Assembly: GCF_014803405.1 (NCBI RefSeq)
Contig: NZ_JACYFG010000002.1
Location: 310,001 to 374,000, forward strand
Source: Pelagicoccus enzymogenes
GTDB taxonomy: Bacteria > Verrucomicrobiota > Verrucomicrobiia > Opitutales > Opitutaceae
Length of the DNA stretch: 64,000 nucleotides
Reading direction: 5' to 3'
The first letter of the stretch is position 1, and each line of letters begins with the position of its first letter. Below the pieces are notes generated by a model. The model had not been told where the DNA came from and made no database searches. It was given only the letters and a program-made list of their open reading frames with translations. A program made the position numbers and the translations under genes. Below, one piece after another: positions 47,234 through 55,916 of this stretch.

Positions 47234-47902
47234 CTACTTTTTCTCGGCAATCACTTCCTTGAGCGATTGCGTGGTCAGGAGGTAGTACACCTCCTCCGCG
47301 ATGTTCTGGGCATGGTCCGCGATGCGTTCCATCGACTTGGAGATAAAAACCATCTCGGTGGCGAAATCGACCAAGGCCGTGTTGTCCTTCATGAGGCCAA
47401 GGAAATAGCGGAAGTTCTCGCGATTGAGCGAGTCCACTTCCTTGTCCCGCTCGGAGATGGCGATCGCTCGGCTGGAATCTTCGTCGATGAAGCAATGCAG
47501 CGCATCCTTGAGCATGCCTACCGCCAGCTCGCACATGCGCGGCAGTCGGCCCAGATCGTCAATGGAGCGACCTGTCTTGAGAATCTTGGCCGTGCGCTTG
47601 GCGATACTGGTCGCCTCATCCCCCACTCGCTCCAAGTCATGGCTGGCCTTGATCGCTACGAAGAGCAGGCGAAGGTCGCGGGCAACCGGCGCGCGCAAAC
47701 CGATGTAGCGAGCAACCTCGTCATCGATCTGTTTTTCGATCTCGTCGATGCGATCGTCCGCCGCCCGTACTTTCTGAGCGGTCGCTAGGTCAGAGTCGAG
47801 CATCGCGCGCATCGCGAGGTTGACGTTGGCGATGGCCTTTTCGCCCATCAGCATGAGATGGGACCTAACGTCTTCTAACTCTTCGTGGAAATAGCGCTTC
47901 AT
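47234..47902 (-). CDS. phoU: Phosphate-transport regulator PhoU
   Basis: The 222-residue protein has two PhoU domains, each with a conserved three-helix bundle; IDDEVARYIGLRAPVARDLR and SHDLERVGDEATSIAKR are recognisable, and MERIADHAQNIAEEVYYLL repeats the signature. PhoU restrains the sensor kinase PhoR and PstSCAB activity when phosphate is plentiful. It is 101 bp downstream of pstB in the pst operon, the usual position. Confidence 0.95.
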   Translation of the reverse strand: MKRYFHEELEDVRSHLMLMGEKAIANVNLAMRAMLDSDLATAQKVRAADDRIDEIEKQIDDEVARYIGLRAPVARDLRLLFVAIKASHDLERVGDEATSIAKRTAKILKTGRSIDDLGRLPRMCELAVGMLKDALHCFIDEDSSRAIAISERDKEVDSLNRENFRYFLGLMKDNTALVDFATEMVFISKSMERIADHAQNIAEEVYYLLTTQSLKEVIAEKK

Positions 47903-48003
47903 AAATCAGTATACGAGAAATGGGAGCCCCCAAGGGGTACTCGACTTCTAGAGGACAGTGAAAGTTGGAGGAGGATGGAGAATCGGAGTTTCAATCAGGC
48001 CGA

Positions 48004-48843
48004 TCAACCGAAACGACCCGAGATGTAGGCTTCGGTCTGCTCGTTCTTCGGGCTCATGAAGATCTGGTCCGTTTTGGCCATTTCGATGAGCTTGCCCAAG
48101 TAGAAGAATGCCGTTTTGTCGGAAACGCGAGCCGCCTGCTGCATATTGTGGGTCACGATCACGATGGTGTACTCGCTCTTCAGGGAGTGAATCAACTCTT
48201 CCACCTTGGCGGTTGCCACGGGATCGAGCGCCGAACACGGCTCGTCCATGAGGAGGATGTCCGGCTCGACCGCGAGGGCGCGGGCGATGCAAAGGCGTTG
48301 CTGCTGGCCACCGGAAAGGCTGAGGCCGCTGGTATCCAAACGATCCTTCACTTCGTCCCAGAGAGCAGCTCCCTTGAGGCAGCGCTCAACCGCTTCGTCC
48401 AAGGTGGACTTCTTGTTGATGCCTTGGATGCGCAAGCCGTAGATCACGTTTTCGTAGATCGACTTCGGGAAGGGGTTCGACTTCTGGAAAACCATGCCGA
48501 CGCGCTTGCGGAGCTCGATGGTATCGACGCGCGGATCGTAAATGTCGGCGCCGTTGACCTCGATCTTGCCGCGACCGATGCGGGCCACTTCGACGAGGTC
48601 GTTCATGCGGTTGATGCAACGAAGCAAGGTGCTCTTGCCGCAACCGGACGGGCCGATGAACGCGGTGACCTCGTTCTCCCGCATATCCATGTTGATATCG
48701 AAGAGAGCCTGCTTCTCCCCGTAATAGAAGTCGAAATCGGAGACGCGAATGAGCGGGCGTTTGGGTTCAGGCTTTTCGTTGGCCATGGACGAAGTAGTCT
48801 TGGGAGAAGTAGTTACGGATGGATTGTCTTTAACGAGTGCCAT
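48004..48843 (-). CDS. pstB: Phosphate ABC transporter ATP-binding protein
   Basis: The 279-residue ABC ATPase has Walker A GPSGCGKS, signature LSGGQQQR and Walker B ILLMDEP, plus PstB-specific [16 protein letters not shown]. An N-terminal extension of about 20 polar residues precedes an internal Met; either start is possible. It powers phosphate import through PstC/PstA. Its ATG lies one base after the pstA stop. Confidence 0.97.
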   Translation of the reverse strand: MALVKDNPSVTTSPKTTSSMANEKPEPKRPLIRVSDFDFYYGEKQALFDINMDMRENEVTAFIGPSGCGKSTLLRCINRMNDLVEVARIGRGKIEVNGADIYDPRVDTIELRKRVGMVFQKSNPFPKSIYENVIYGLRIQGINKKSTLDEAVERCLKGAALWDEVKDRLDTSGLSLSGGQQQRLCIARALAVEPDILLMDEPCSALDPVATAKVEELIHSLKSEYTIVIVTHNMQQAARVSDKTAFFYLGKLIEMAKTDQIFMSPKNEQTEAYISGRFG

Positions 48844-48844
48844 T

Positions 48845-49987
48845 TTACCAGCGATATTTTTTCCGCATGCGGATTCTTAGGAGGATGGAAGCAAGAGCGA
48901 TACCAGCTACGATAACCAGGAACACAAAGGCAGTGCCGTACTGCATGCGCTCGGTGTATTCGTTTTGCGGGATCTTGGCGCTCACTACGTAGATGTGATA
49001 CGGAAGGGCCATCACGCCCTGGAAGAAAAAGTCGGACCATTTCTCCAGGCCTTCCCATGGAAGCTGGTCGCGCATCGCATAGGCCGCCGTAAACATGATC
49101 GGAGCGGTTTCACCCGCGACCCGAGCCACACCGATGATGGAGGAGGTCAAAATCCCCGGCATCGCGTAAGGCAAGACGTTGGTGCGAATGGCCGTCCACT
49201 TGCTGGCCCCCAATGCCAGGGACGCTTCGCGCAATCCTTGTGGAATCGCCCGCAAGGACTCTTCGCTCGCCGAGATGATGACGGGCAACACCATGAACGC
49301 CAAGGTGAAGCAACCCGCCAACAGCGAGACGCCCCAGCCAAACTTGTAGTAGAAGCCGGTATTGCCCAACTCCGTGAAGGTAGCGGCCGCGTCCTGCTGG
49401 AACGCGAACTGGGGAGCAGCCAACACGAAGAAGCCGACCCCGAAAATTCCGAATACGATGGAAGGGACTCCCGCCAAGTTCAGGATGGAAAGTCGAATCG
49501 TATTCAAGGTCTTGCCTGGCTTCGAGTACTCGCTGAGGAAGATGGCGCTGAGCACGCCCAGCGTCAGGGCGATCGCCATGGCGCCCAAGACAAGCAACAC
49601 CGTGCCCACGATACAGGGCCAAATGCCGCCTCCCGAGTACGCGTAGGTGACCGTATCGATCTCGAGGCCCTTCTCCTCCTCGAAAGCTCGGAAATTCGTA
49701 TCGCTCAGCTCGTACTTCTCACCTTCGTGCTCGAAAACGTGCAAAGTCTGGGGAGCCTCGGTGAGGAATTCCACATTCACGAAGGGAAACTCCGTTTGGA
49801 ACACCGTCTGGCTTCCTTTGTAGAAAATCGTCAGAAAGATAACCGAGGCGCAGAGCAGGATGAAGTAAGTGCTCAGGCGAAAAAGCCAAAAGACCGCTTT
49901 CTCCGTGGACTTGGCTTTGGAAGGTTTCTTGTGGAAGCCGAGCCCTTCTTGTGGGCGGCTCTTGCGTACTGTGGCGGTTGCTGACAT
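48845..49987 (-). CDS. pstA: Phosphate ABC transporter permease PstA
   Basis: The 380-residue inner-membrane protein has six membrane helices and the BPD-transport EAA loop ([22 protein letters not shown]). A periplasmic insert of about 80 residues follows the first helix, longer than in E. coli PstA (296 residues). It forms the phosphate channel with PstC. Spacing to pstC is 9 bp and to pstB 1 bp, so the genes are tightly co-translated. Confidence 0.95.
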   Translation of the reverse strand: MSATATVRKSRPQEGLGFHKKPSKAKSTEKAVFWLFRLSTYFILLCASVIFLTIFYKGSQTVFQTEFPFVNVEFLTEAPQTLHVFEHEGEKYELSDTNFRAFEEEKGLEIDTVTYAYSGGGIWPCIVGTVLLVLGAMAIALTLGVLSAIFLSEYSKPGKTLNTIRLSILNLAGVPSIVFGIFGVGFFVLAAPQFAFQQDAAATFTELGNTGFYYKFGWGVSLLAGCFTLAFMVLPVIISASEESLRAIPQGLREASLALGASKWTAIRTNVLPYAMPGILTSSIIGVARVAGETAPIMFTAAYAMRDQLPWEGLEKWSDFFFQGVMALPYHIYVVSAKIPQNEYTERMQYGTAFVFLVIVAGIALASILLRIRMRKKYRW

Positions 49988-49996
49988 CGTTCTGCC

Positions 49997-51589
49997 TTAG
50001 CCTCGAGAAATCTGGTACTTCAGAACGATCTTCTGCGCCAGGTAGTTGATTAGGAGAGAGAGTAGGAAGAGCACCATGCCGACCATGAAAAGAGCCCGGT
50101 AGTGGATGCTTCCGTTAACGACTTCGCCAAGCTCCTGAGCGATGATGCCCGTCATCGTATGCACTGGCTCGAAAAAGGCCCCCAGACCATGGGTGAAATC
50201 GGGAATCTCGATGCGATTTCCCGCGCAGAGCAAGACCACCATCGTTTCGCCAATCACTCGGCCAAAGCCCAGGAGCACGGCGGAAATGATGCCGGAAAGC
50301 GAGGTCGGCACGATGATACGCATCGTCGTCTGCAAGCGGGTCGCGCCCATGGCCAGCGAAGCTTCCTTGAAAGCCTTGGGCACGTTGTTGATAGCGTCCT
50401 CGGCCAAGGTGAAAATCGTAGGGATAGCCATCAGGGCGAGCAAGCAACCGGCCGTGAAAGCCGTTAGGCGCTCGCTGATCGGAAACATGTCGAAGCCCGA
50501 GAAAATAGCCCATCCGGAAGCTTGACGGACAAACTCCCCGAACACGGCGATGCCGAAAAAGCCGATCACTACGGACGGTATCGCGGAAATGAATTCGATG
50601 TATGGCTTGATGAAGTTTTGCTCCGCGGGCGTGGCCACTTGGTTGATGTAAATGGCAGCTCCCACTCCCAACGGAATGGCGATGACCATGGCGATCGACG
50701 CCACAAGCAGAGATCCTGTGAATAGCGGAAGGATTCCGTACCAGTCCTGAATCGAGGAATTGGTGACCCAGTCCTTACCGAAAACGAACGAGGTGAAGGC
50801 CGTTGACATGCCAACGGGTTCATCCGGACTCCACTCGGCAAGTCTCGTTTCGTAACCATCCATCTCATCGACGAACATGAGGGCGAGCTGCCGGAAGCGC
50901 TGCATTTTTTCGTCCAAGCTCTCGACCCCGATGGTCGGCAGATCGCTGGTGAGCTCACGGATTCCAGCTTCCAGCTTGTCGTTGATCGCGATGAAGTCCG
51001 ACTCCCCTTCCCTGATCATTCCAACGAACATGCTGAGATCCACGTCCAAGACTTCCACTTCCGCGGCTTCTTGCACTCGGCCCAGCTCGAGAAGGTTTTC
51101 CCGGTGCTCGCGGTAATTGGCAGCCTCCACGAACATGTTTCGAGCCCCGATCGCCACCTCGTTCATCTCGAGCACATATTCGCGAAGCGGATATCCCAAG
51201 TCTTCGAAGTCGTAGATGAAGTCTTCGTAAGCCGCCATTTCCGCCTTCGCTTCAGAAAACGGTATTCCCTGATCTCGCAAGAGAGTGGCATGCTCGCTCT
51301 TGATGGAATTGAGATACTTGTTGAGCTCAGTGAACGCAGAGCTCTCTTGCTTCATAATCTCGACGTACTCGAGCCCAGACTCCCTGTAGAGCTCGATCTC
51401 GTGTCGGTATTGACCGAAGAAGCCAGATCCCTCCTTGAAAAGGAAGAAGGTAATCAGGGCGAGGACGATGATAGACGCCAAGGCGTTACCGCCAAAAAGG
51501 CCCTTGAGGGCTTGGTCCTTGTCCAGGCCGAGGAAGCGCCTCCTGCGAGAGTGCAAATCGTAGCGATTGGTCTGTGCTTCGTTGGTCAT
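49997..51589 (-). CDS. pstC: Phosphate ABC transporter permease PstC with a large periplasmic insert
   Basis: The 530-residue permease has a first helix near residues 35-55, then a hydrophilic, helical insert of about 200 residues, then the standard five-helix PstC core beginning with TAFTSFVFG and including the EAA loop FKEASLAMGATRLQTTMRII. E. coli PstC is 319 residues, so the extra mass lies almost wholly in the insert. It resembles the elongated PstC of some Verrucomicrobiota and may contact PstS or the envelope. It is the first gene after a hairpin that follows pstS. Confidence 0.93.
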   Translation of the reverse strand: MTNEAQTNRYDLHSRRRRFLGLDKDQALKGLFGGNALASIIVLALITFFLFKEGSGFFGQYRHEIELYRESGLEYVEIMKQESSAFTELNKYLNSIKSEHATLLRDQGIPFSEAKAEMAAYEDFIYDFEDLGYPLREYVLEMNEVAIGARNMFVEAANYREHRENLLELGRVQEAAEVEVLDVDLSMFVGMIREGESDFIAINDKLEAGIRELTSDLPTIGVESLDEKMQRFRQLALMFVDEMDGYETRLAEWSPDEPVGMSTAFTSFVFGKDWVTNSSIQDWYGILPLFTGSLLVASIAMVIAIPLGVGAAIYINQVATPAEQNFIKPYIEFISAIPSVVIGFFGIAVFGEFVRQASGWAIFSGFDMFPISERLTAFTAGCLLALMAIPTIFTLAEDAINNVPKAFKEASLAMGATRLQTTMRIIVPTSLSGIISAVLLGFGRVIGETMVVLLCAGNRIEIPDFTHGLGAFFEPVHTMTGIIAQELGEVVNGSIHYRALFMVGMVLFLLSLLINYLAQKIVLKYQISRG

Positions 51590-51692
51590 GTGCTTGGAGG
51601 ATTGAGACAGTCAGTGCTGTTACAGGTACAATCGAGTTCAATCGCAAACCGTTTTCGTAACACGATTGCGCGTCGTTCGACAGAGGCTGCCC

Positions 51693-51732
51693 AAAAAAGA
51701 CGGCGTCCTCAAAGGAGCTCGAGAACGCCGCC
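51693..51732 (-). terminator. Intercistronic terminator/attenuator between pstS and pstC
   Basis: On the minus strand GGCGGCGTTCTC pairs with GAGGACGCCGTC over 12 bp with two wobbles, followed by TTTTTT. It lies between the pstS stop (51756) and the pstC start (51589). Partial termination here would give more PstS than permease, as known in other pst operons. Confidence 0.7.
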
Positions 51733-51755
51733 AAATTGCAATTCGGAGACCTCTT

Positions 51756-52595
51756 CTAGAGTATGGAAATGAAGTGCACGTCCTTGACGATCTTCTGGCC
51801 TTCCTTGCTCAAGCAGAAGTCGACAAACTCCTTGACGATGGGACGCATCTCTGAGTTGCCGTTGTAATAGTAGTAGAGCGGACGAGCGAATGGGTAACTT
51901 GCCTTTTCTGGAGTAATTCCATCAACAGGGAGCGTCTTGATGCCTGGCGTGCTGAGGTAGGCGAGGCCCACGTAGCCAATTCCGTTCGGGTTCTTGGCAA
52001 CTTCGGAAGCGATTTGCTCGTTGCCTGCCATCTTCTGGGAAGCGGGGGCATAGTCGCGCTTGCGCAGGGCCATCTGCTGAAATACCGCATAAGTGCCAGA
52101 GGATGTGTTGCGGGTGTAAATCGAGATGTCGCCGGAAACCCCGTTGATCGAGCTCCAGTTTTCCACATCGCCGGTGAAGATCTTTTCTACTTCGCGAGAA
52201 GTGATTCCATCCATGGGATTCTTCTCGTTAGCTACGACAGCGATACCATCCTTGGCGACTTCGATCGGAGTCATCTTGACGCCCTTCAGAAGAGCCTTGG
52301 ACTCTTCAGTCTTCTTGGCTTCACGGGAAGACATGCCAAGGTCCGCAGTGCCGTCGATGACAGCAGCCACACCTGTAGAAGACCCTTCCGCAGCGATCTC
52401 GAAAATAACTTCAACTCCTTGCTTGGCCTTGATTGCCTTAAATTCTTCAGCCAGCTGCGGCACCATTTTAGCTCCGAGAGTATCAGAACCCTTGATTACG
52501 ATTTTTTCAGCTGCGAACGCATTTCCTGAGATACCGAAAGCGAGCGCCAAAGCGGCAAGCTTCAGGGAGATAGTTTTAGAGACCTTAGTTTTCAT
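51756..52595 (-). CDS. pstS: Phosphate-binding protein PstS
   Basis: The 279-residue periplasmic protein has a signal peptide ([21 protein letters not shown] to about residue 29). It has the PstS-family phosphate contacts KGSDTLG near the N-terminus, SSTGVAAV and TRNTSSGTY, and the C-terminal [14 protein letters not shown]. It delivers phosphate to PstCA. Upstream sits a Pho-box-like array. Confidence 0.96.
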   Translation of the reverse strand: MKTKVSKTISLKLAALALAFGISGNAFAAEKIVIKGSDTLGAKMVPQLAEEFKAIKAKQGVEVIFEIAAEGSSTGVAAVIDGTADLGMSSREAKKTEESKALLKGVKMTPIEVAKDGIAVVANEKNPMDGITSREVEKIFTGDVENWSSINGVSGDISIYTRNTSSGTYAVFQQMALRKRDYAPASQKMAGNEQIASEVAKNPNGIGYVGLAYLSTPGIKTLPVDGITPEKASYPFARPLYYYYNGNSEMRPIVKEFVDFCLSKEGQKIVKDVHFISIL

Positions 52596-52750
52596 TTCTG
52601 TAGTACAACTTGTTTGTAAGAGGTTTCAGACCACTGCATCAGCGGCATGCTTATTGAAAAGCCGAGCAGCCGACATTTGGACTGATTACGACAGCAGACG
52701 AATAGACCCGATCCCCGCTTAGCGAGTGGATTCTGTCGCCCGGACGAACT

Positions 52751-52794
52751 CTTCACTTGGCCGTAACACTTCCGTAACCTCGTCGTAACATTAC
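52751..52794 (-). promoter_or_regulatory. Pho-box-like array for pstS
   Basis: Three CGTAAC(A/C) units start at 52762, 52773 and 52784, exactly 11 bp apart, with a weaker fourth at 52751 (CTTCACT). Read toward pstS they are TGTTACG, GGTTACG, TGTTACG and AGTGAAG, each followed by 4 bp. The 7+4 period and TGTTAC core match PhoB boxes (CTGTCAT-type repeats) of other bacteria. The array lies 156-199 bp upstream of the pstS ATG. Confidence 0.75.
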
Positions 52795-52976
52795 TCCCAT
52801 TATCGGCTTCGCAACGGTATCCAATGCCCCATGACAGAGCGCTCAGATCCGCTCCAGCTGGTTTCAGAAAGGCGCGAATGACACACGAATAACAATGTTA
52901 CAGCGTCAGCTCCTTTGTGACATCTGCGATTCGTTTCTGTGACATTGAAGGATTTTCCCTAGATTTCCGCCCTTTT

Positions 52977-52998
52977 TGTTACGGCCGCGTTACGTTTG
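52977..52998 (+). promoter_or_regulatory. Pho-box-like pair for the divergent porin
   Basis: TGTTACG at 52977 and CGTTACG at 52988 are 11 bp apart with 4-bp spacers, followed by a weaker TGTAGTT at 52999. They have the same orientation relative to the porin as the other array has to pstS. The pair ends 58 bp before the ATG. Two TGTGACA elements at 52916 and 52938, 22 bp apart (twice the period), may extend it. Confidence 0.65.
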
Positions 52999-53056
52999 TG
53001 TAGTTTTCGAGTTATCGGATTGCCCAATCAAAAAAAACAGGCTCATCAACGAATCC

Positions 53057-54211
53057 ATGGACAAACTCACAGACCTCGTAATCACAGCGCTAGCAGCTGG
53101 CATCATTTTGTCCGTCCCAACCGCTTCAGCGGCCGACGGAGAAAGCAGCTGGGCTGACACCCTTAAATCCATGGGTAAAGTCTACTCGGACAAAAACAAT
53201 CCCTCCATCCAGGAGGTTAAGTTCTTTGGTCGCGTACACCAACAGTGGAACTATTCGGACGGCGAGAGCGCCGGCAACGACTTCAGCGGAAACGGCGACG
53301 AGCTGCGACGCCTCCGCGCTGGCGTATCCGTCAAGTTCCTCGACGGCTTCAAGGCTCTCGGCCGCGCCAACTTCGAAAAGGGCGGCTTCCGCGACACGAG
53401 CATCGGCTACAGCAGCTTCGACGAGCTCTATGTGGACTACAGCAAGGACGGCCTTTTCGGTTTCGACGAGGCAAGCATCGGCTACGGTCGCTACAAGGTT
53501 CTCTTCGGCGGCGAAGAACGGGTCTCTTCCAAGAAGATCAAGACGGTCGAACGCAGCAACATCAACAACCGCTTCGGCAGCCTTCGCCCAACCGGCATCG
53601 TACTCAACGGCGAAAAGAACGACGTTAACTACGTTTTTGGAATCTTCTCCACCGAGAGCGATTCGGAAACCTTGGCAGGCTGGTCCGACGGTACTGCCTT
53701 CCAGGCAGGCGTTGAGTTCGACGCAATGGAGGGAAGCGTAACTGCTGACTTCATCTACGCAGACGATTCCGCCAACGACCAATCCGTCTTCGACTTCGAC
53801 TGGGCCACCTCGCTCACCTACAACCGTACCTACGGCGACGTTAACGTGCTTGCGAACGTCACCTACGGCAACGAGGGCAGCGAAGACATCTACGGCTTCG
53901 TCGTCGTTCCGAGCTTCTACATTACCGGCAAGCTCGAAGCCGCATTTCGCTACCAGTACGGCCACTCTACCGACCAGACAGGCGTTCCCAAGAGCAGCAG
54001 CAGCCGTGGACTACGTCGCGTCGCTCGCAACGACGGAGTGGGAACAGGCTCCGGCGACACCAACCACACGCTTTACGCAGGACTCAACTACTACATCGAA
54101 GACGACTACGTTAAGATCATGACTGGCGTCGAATACGAATCGATCGACGGAGCTCCCGGGCTCGGAGTAGAAGGAGTCACGTTCTGGGCCGCCTTCCGCA
54201 GCTACTTCTGA
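53057..54211 (+). CDS. OprP/O-like phosphate-selective porin
   Basis: The 384-residue outer-membrane protein starts at the ATG at 53057, which begins a signal peptide (MDKLTDLVITALAAGIILS) ending about residue 27; a longer frame upstream is polar. The mature part is a beta-barrel with FFGRVHQQWNYSD near the start, GRANFEKGGF, and a terminal Phe (AAFRSYF). The fold suits the phosphate-selective porin O/P family of anion channels. It is divergent from pstS and shares a regulatory region with Pho-box-like repeats, so it is probably induced by phosphate starvation. Confidence 0.88.
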   Translation: MDKLTDLVITALAAGIILSVPTASAADGESSWADTLKSMGKVYSDKNNPSIQEVKFFGRVHQQWNYSDGESAGNDFSGNGDELRRLRAGVSVKFLDGFKALGRANFEKGGFRDTSIGYSSFDELYVDYSKDGLFGFDEASIGYGRYKVLFGGEERVSSKKIKTVERSNINNRFGSLRPTGIVLNGEKNDVNYVFGIFSTESDSETLAGWSDGTAFQAGVEFDAMEGSVTADFIYADDSANDQSVFDFDWATSLTYNRTYGDVNVLANVTYGNEGSEDIYGFVVVPSFYITGKLEAAFRYQYGHSTDQTGVPKSSSSRGLRRVARNDGVGTGSGDTNHTLYAGLNYYIEDDYVKIMTGVEYESIDGAPGLGVEGVTFWAAFRSYF

Positions 54212-54241
54212 ATCGCTACCCAAATCAGCTCTTCCTCTTTG

Positions 54242-54273
54242 GATCTTCGCCTACCGGGCGAAGATCTTTTTTT
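54242..54273 (+). terminator. Rho-independent terminator after the porin
   Basis: GATCTTCGCC and GGCGAAGATC form a perfect 10-bp stem with a TACCG loop, followed by seven T. It lies 30 bp after the stop. Confidence 0.93.
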
Positions 54274-54287
54274 GGCTTCGCCGCGCC

Positions 54288-55238
54288 CTAGTTCGGAGGT
54301 TGCCCTTCGATTTCGACAATCAACTTCTCCAGTTCCGCCAACGCGTCCTTATTGTCCAAGTTGAGCGCAACAGCCCGTTGCAATAATTCCAAGGCTCGGT
54401 CGAAATCGGTTTGCGAGCGGGCCTCTCGGGCGAAGCGAAGCAACAGGTCCGCATCGTAGCAATAGTCCTGCAAGAACAAGAGATGCTCGTCGCTCATCTC
54501 GTACACGAGGTCCAAAGCCTCCCCTTCTCGCCGCAAGCTTTTCGCAGCCTCCACGTCTCCAGTCTCCAAATACACCTCCGGGAGCAAGTCATAGACAATC
54601 CCCAGCTCCGGCCTCTGGTCTTTCGCTTGCTCCAACCAATCTCGAGCGGCGCTCCAGTCCTCTCGCGCGATGGAGACGCGCCCCATAGCGACCCGCCCCC
54701 AGGCGTCCCGCGGCGAACCAAGCAAGCGATATTCGAACGCCGTTTCCGCTTCCTCAAGCAGTCCGCCCTTTAAATAAGCGTTTCCCAACCTAAGGTAGGC
54801 CAGGGAATGGGTCGGATCTAGCCGGATCGCCCGAGCGAAATGCGTCGCCGTGACAGCTTGATCCTGGCGGTCCAGCTTCAGAATGCCCAAGAGATATGGC
54901 CATCGCGGGTTTTCGGTCTCGAATGATTCCAGCCCAAGGTAGCAGGATTCGGCCTGCGAGAAGAAACCGTTCGCATGATAGAGGTACGCAAGCTCGACCA
55001 AGGCCTCCCGCTGCAGCTCGCCCACATGCAAATTGCCGTGGGCAAGTTCCAATCGCTCGATCAACTCCTGCGGACGCCCCGTCAAGTCCGGCAACTCCGG
55101 CAAGACTTCCACAATCAAGCGGTCAAAAGGACGCGGCGCCTCACGCTCGAACTTCCGCACCATCAAGGACAAGCCGCCCATCACCACGAGCGATATCAAC
55201 AAAGGGGTAATTTGCTTGAGGAAGCTTTTCCGGTTCAC
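54288..55238 (-). CDS. Membrane-anchored TPR protein
   Basis: The 316-residue protein has one N-terminal membrane helix (about residues 8-27, TPLLISLVVMGGLSLMV) and a mostly helical extracytoplasmic part. It includes TPR-like units such as AYLYHANGFFSQAESCYLGL, SLAYLRLGNAYLKGGLLEEAETAF and TDFDRALELLQRAVALNLDNKDALAEL. No enzymatic motif is visible. It is a likely scaffold at the inner membrane. It is convergent with the porin gene. Confidence 0.75.
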   Translation of the reverse strand: MNRKSFLKQITPLLISLVVMGGLSLMVRKFEREAPRPFDRLIVEVLPELPDLTGRPQELIERLELAHGNLHVGELQREALVELAYLYHANGFFSQAESCYLGLESFETENPRWPYLLGILKLDRQDQAVTATHFARAIRLDPTHSLAYLRLGNAYLKGGLLEEAETAFEYRLLGSPRDAWGRVAMGRVSIAREDWSAARDWLEQAKDQRPELGIVYDLLPEVYLETGDVEAAKSLRREGEALDLVYEMSDEHLLFLQDYCYDADLLLRFAREARSQTDFDRALELLQRAVALNLDNKDALAELEKLIVEIEGQPPN

Positions 55239-55295
55239 TTTGAGAGCTTACGAGCAGAAGGCTCACGCAGATGCGCTCCACTCGCAAGCCTCGCC

Positions 55296-55301
55296 TTGAC
55301 A
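55296..55301 (+). promoter_or_regulatory. Possible -35 element of a leader transcript
   Basis: A perfect TTGACA lies 41 bp before the leader-peptide ATG. No good -10 hexamer is visible 16-18 bp downstream (CTAGCT region), so the promoter is tentative. Confidence 0.3.
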
Positions 55302-55336
55302 GATCAGCCAGACGATCTAGCTTCCCCGCAGACTCG

Positions 55337-55417
55337 ATGAACTCCATCACCGCCACCACCATCATTATGATGACCAAAGCAAACACGCTTCGGGCCGGTG
55401 GCATGCGTCGATACTAA
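55337..55417 (+). CDS. Putative 26-residue Thr/Ile-rich leader peptide
   Basis: ATG at 55337 to TAA at 55417 encodes 26 residues. Residues 4-13 are ITATTIIMMT; in total there are five Thr and three Ile. The stop is 28 bp upstream of a strong terminator, and no other gene ends between them. This is the layout of amino-acid operon leader peptides such as thrL and ilvL, where ribosome stalling on Thr or Ile codons controls the hairpin. A chance short frame is possible. The downstream gene (55523) is a hypothetical protein, not a known Thr or Ile enzyme. No ribosome-binding site is evident, as for most genes here. Confidence 0.4.
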   Translation: MNSITATTIIMMTKANTLRAGGMRRY

Positions 55418-55445
55418 ACGATATCCGACAACCATCACTTTCTTA

Positions 55446-55480
55446 AAAACGCCCGAGGCTTCCACGCCTCGGGCGTTTTT
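55446..55480 (+). terminator. Strong terminator-like hairpin between leader ORF and hypothetical gene
   Basis: AAACGCCCGAGGC and GCCTCGGGCGTTT pair perfectly around a TTCCA loop and end in TTTTT. It lies 43 bp upstream of the next plus-strand start. No annotated gene ends here, so it terminates a short upstream transcript, which supports an attenuator. It is symmetric, so minus-strand use is also possible. Confidence 0.9.
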
Positions 55481-55522
55481 CGTTTTCCAAACCAAGCTTC
55501 TGAACAACCGAAACTTACAACG

Positions 55523-55894
55523 ATGCAAAACCTAGCCAATCCCTCATCCCTACGCCAACCTTCGCTACCCGAAGATCCGCCCCACCGACGAGAACCTACG
55601 CTCAATTCTCTTTGCCAGCAAGTGCTGGCCTACGCCCTGAAGGCCAAGGTCCAGCGCTTCCGCTACTGCCGACAGCCCTCCGCCCCCTCTTCGCCTCACC
55701 GCAACCTCGCCGAGGCGCTCCGGGCGCTTTCGTCGGAACTCGAAAAGGCGGCTCGCCAGCCCGTTTGCCAAACGCAGGCCATCGAGCTACTACGCGAACT
55801 CGCTTCCCTCGCCCATCAGCCACCCTGCCAATCCAGCCGACAACAAAAAGCCGCCGCGCTGCTCGTGAACGCCGCCTTGCTGGACCTTCGCTGA
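55523..55894 (+). CDS. Hypothetical protein downstream of the attenuator candidate
   Basis: The predicted 123-residue protein (MQNLANPSSLRQPSLPEDPP...) is basic, Ala/Leu/Gln-rich, with a C-terminal helical part (ALRALSSELEKAARQPVCQTQ) and three Cys. No signal peptide or known domain is seen. It lies 43 bp after the terminator hairpin and 23 bp from the convergent gene. Composition resembles neighbours, so coding is plausible; the function is unknown. Confidence 0.5.
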   Translation: MQNLANPSSLRQPSLPEDPPHRREPTLNSLCQQVLAYALKAKVQRFRYCRQPSAPSSPHRNLAEALRALSSELEKAARQPVCQTQAIELLRELASLAHQPPCQSSRQQKAAALLVNAALLDLR

Positions 55895-55916
55895 AGAGAG
55901 AAAAAAGAGAGACAGC

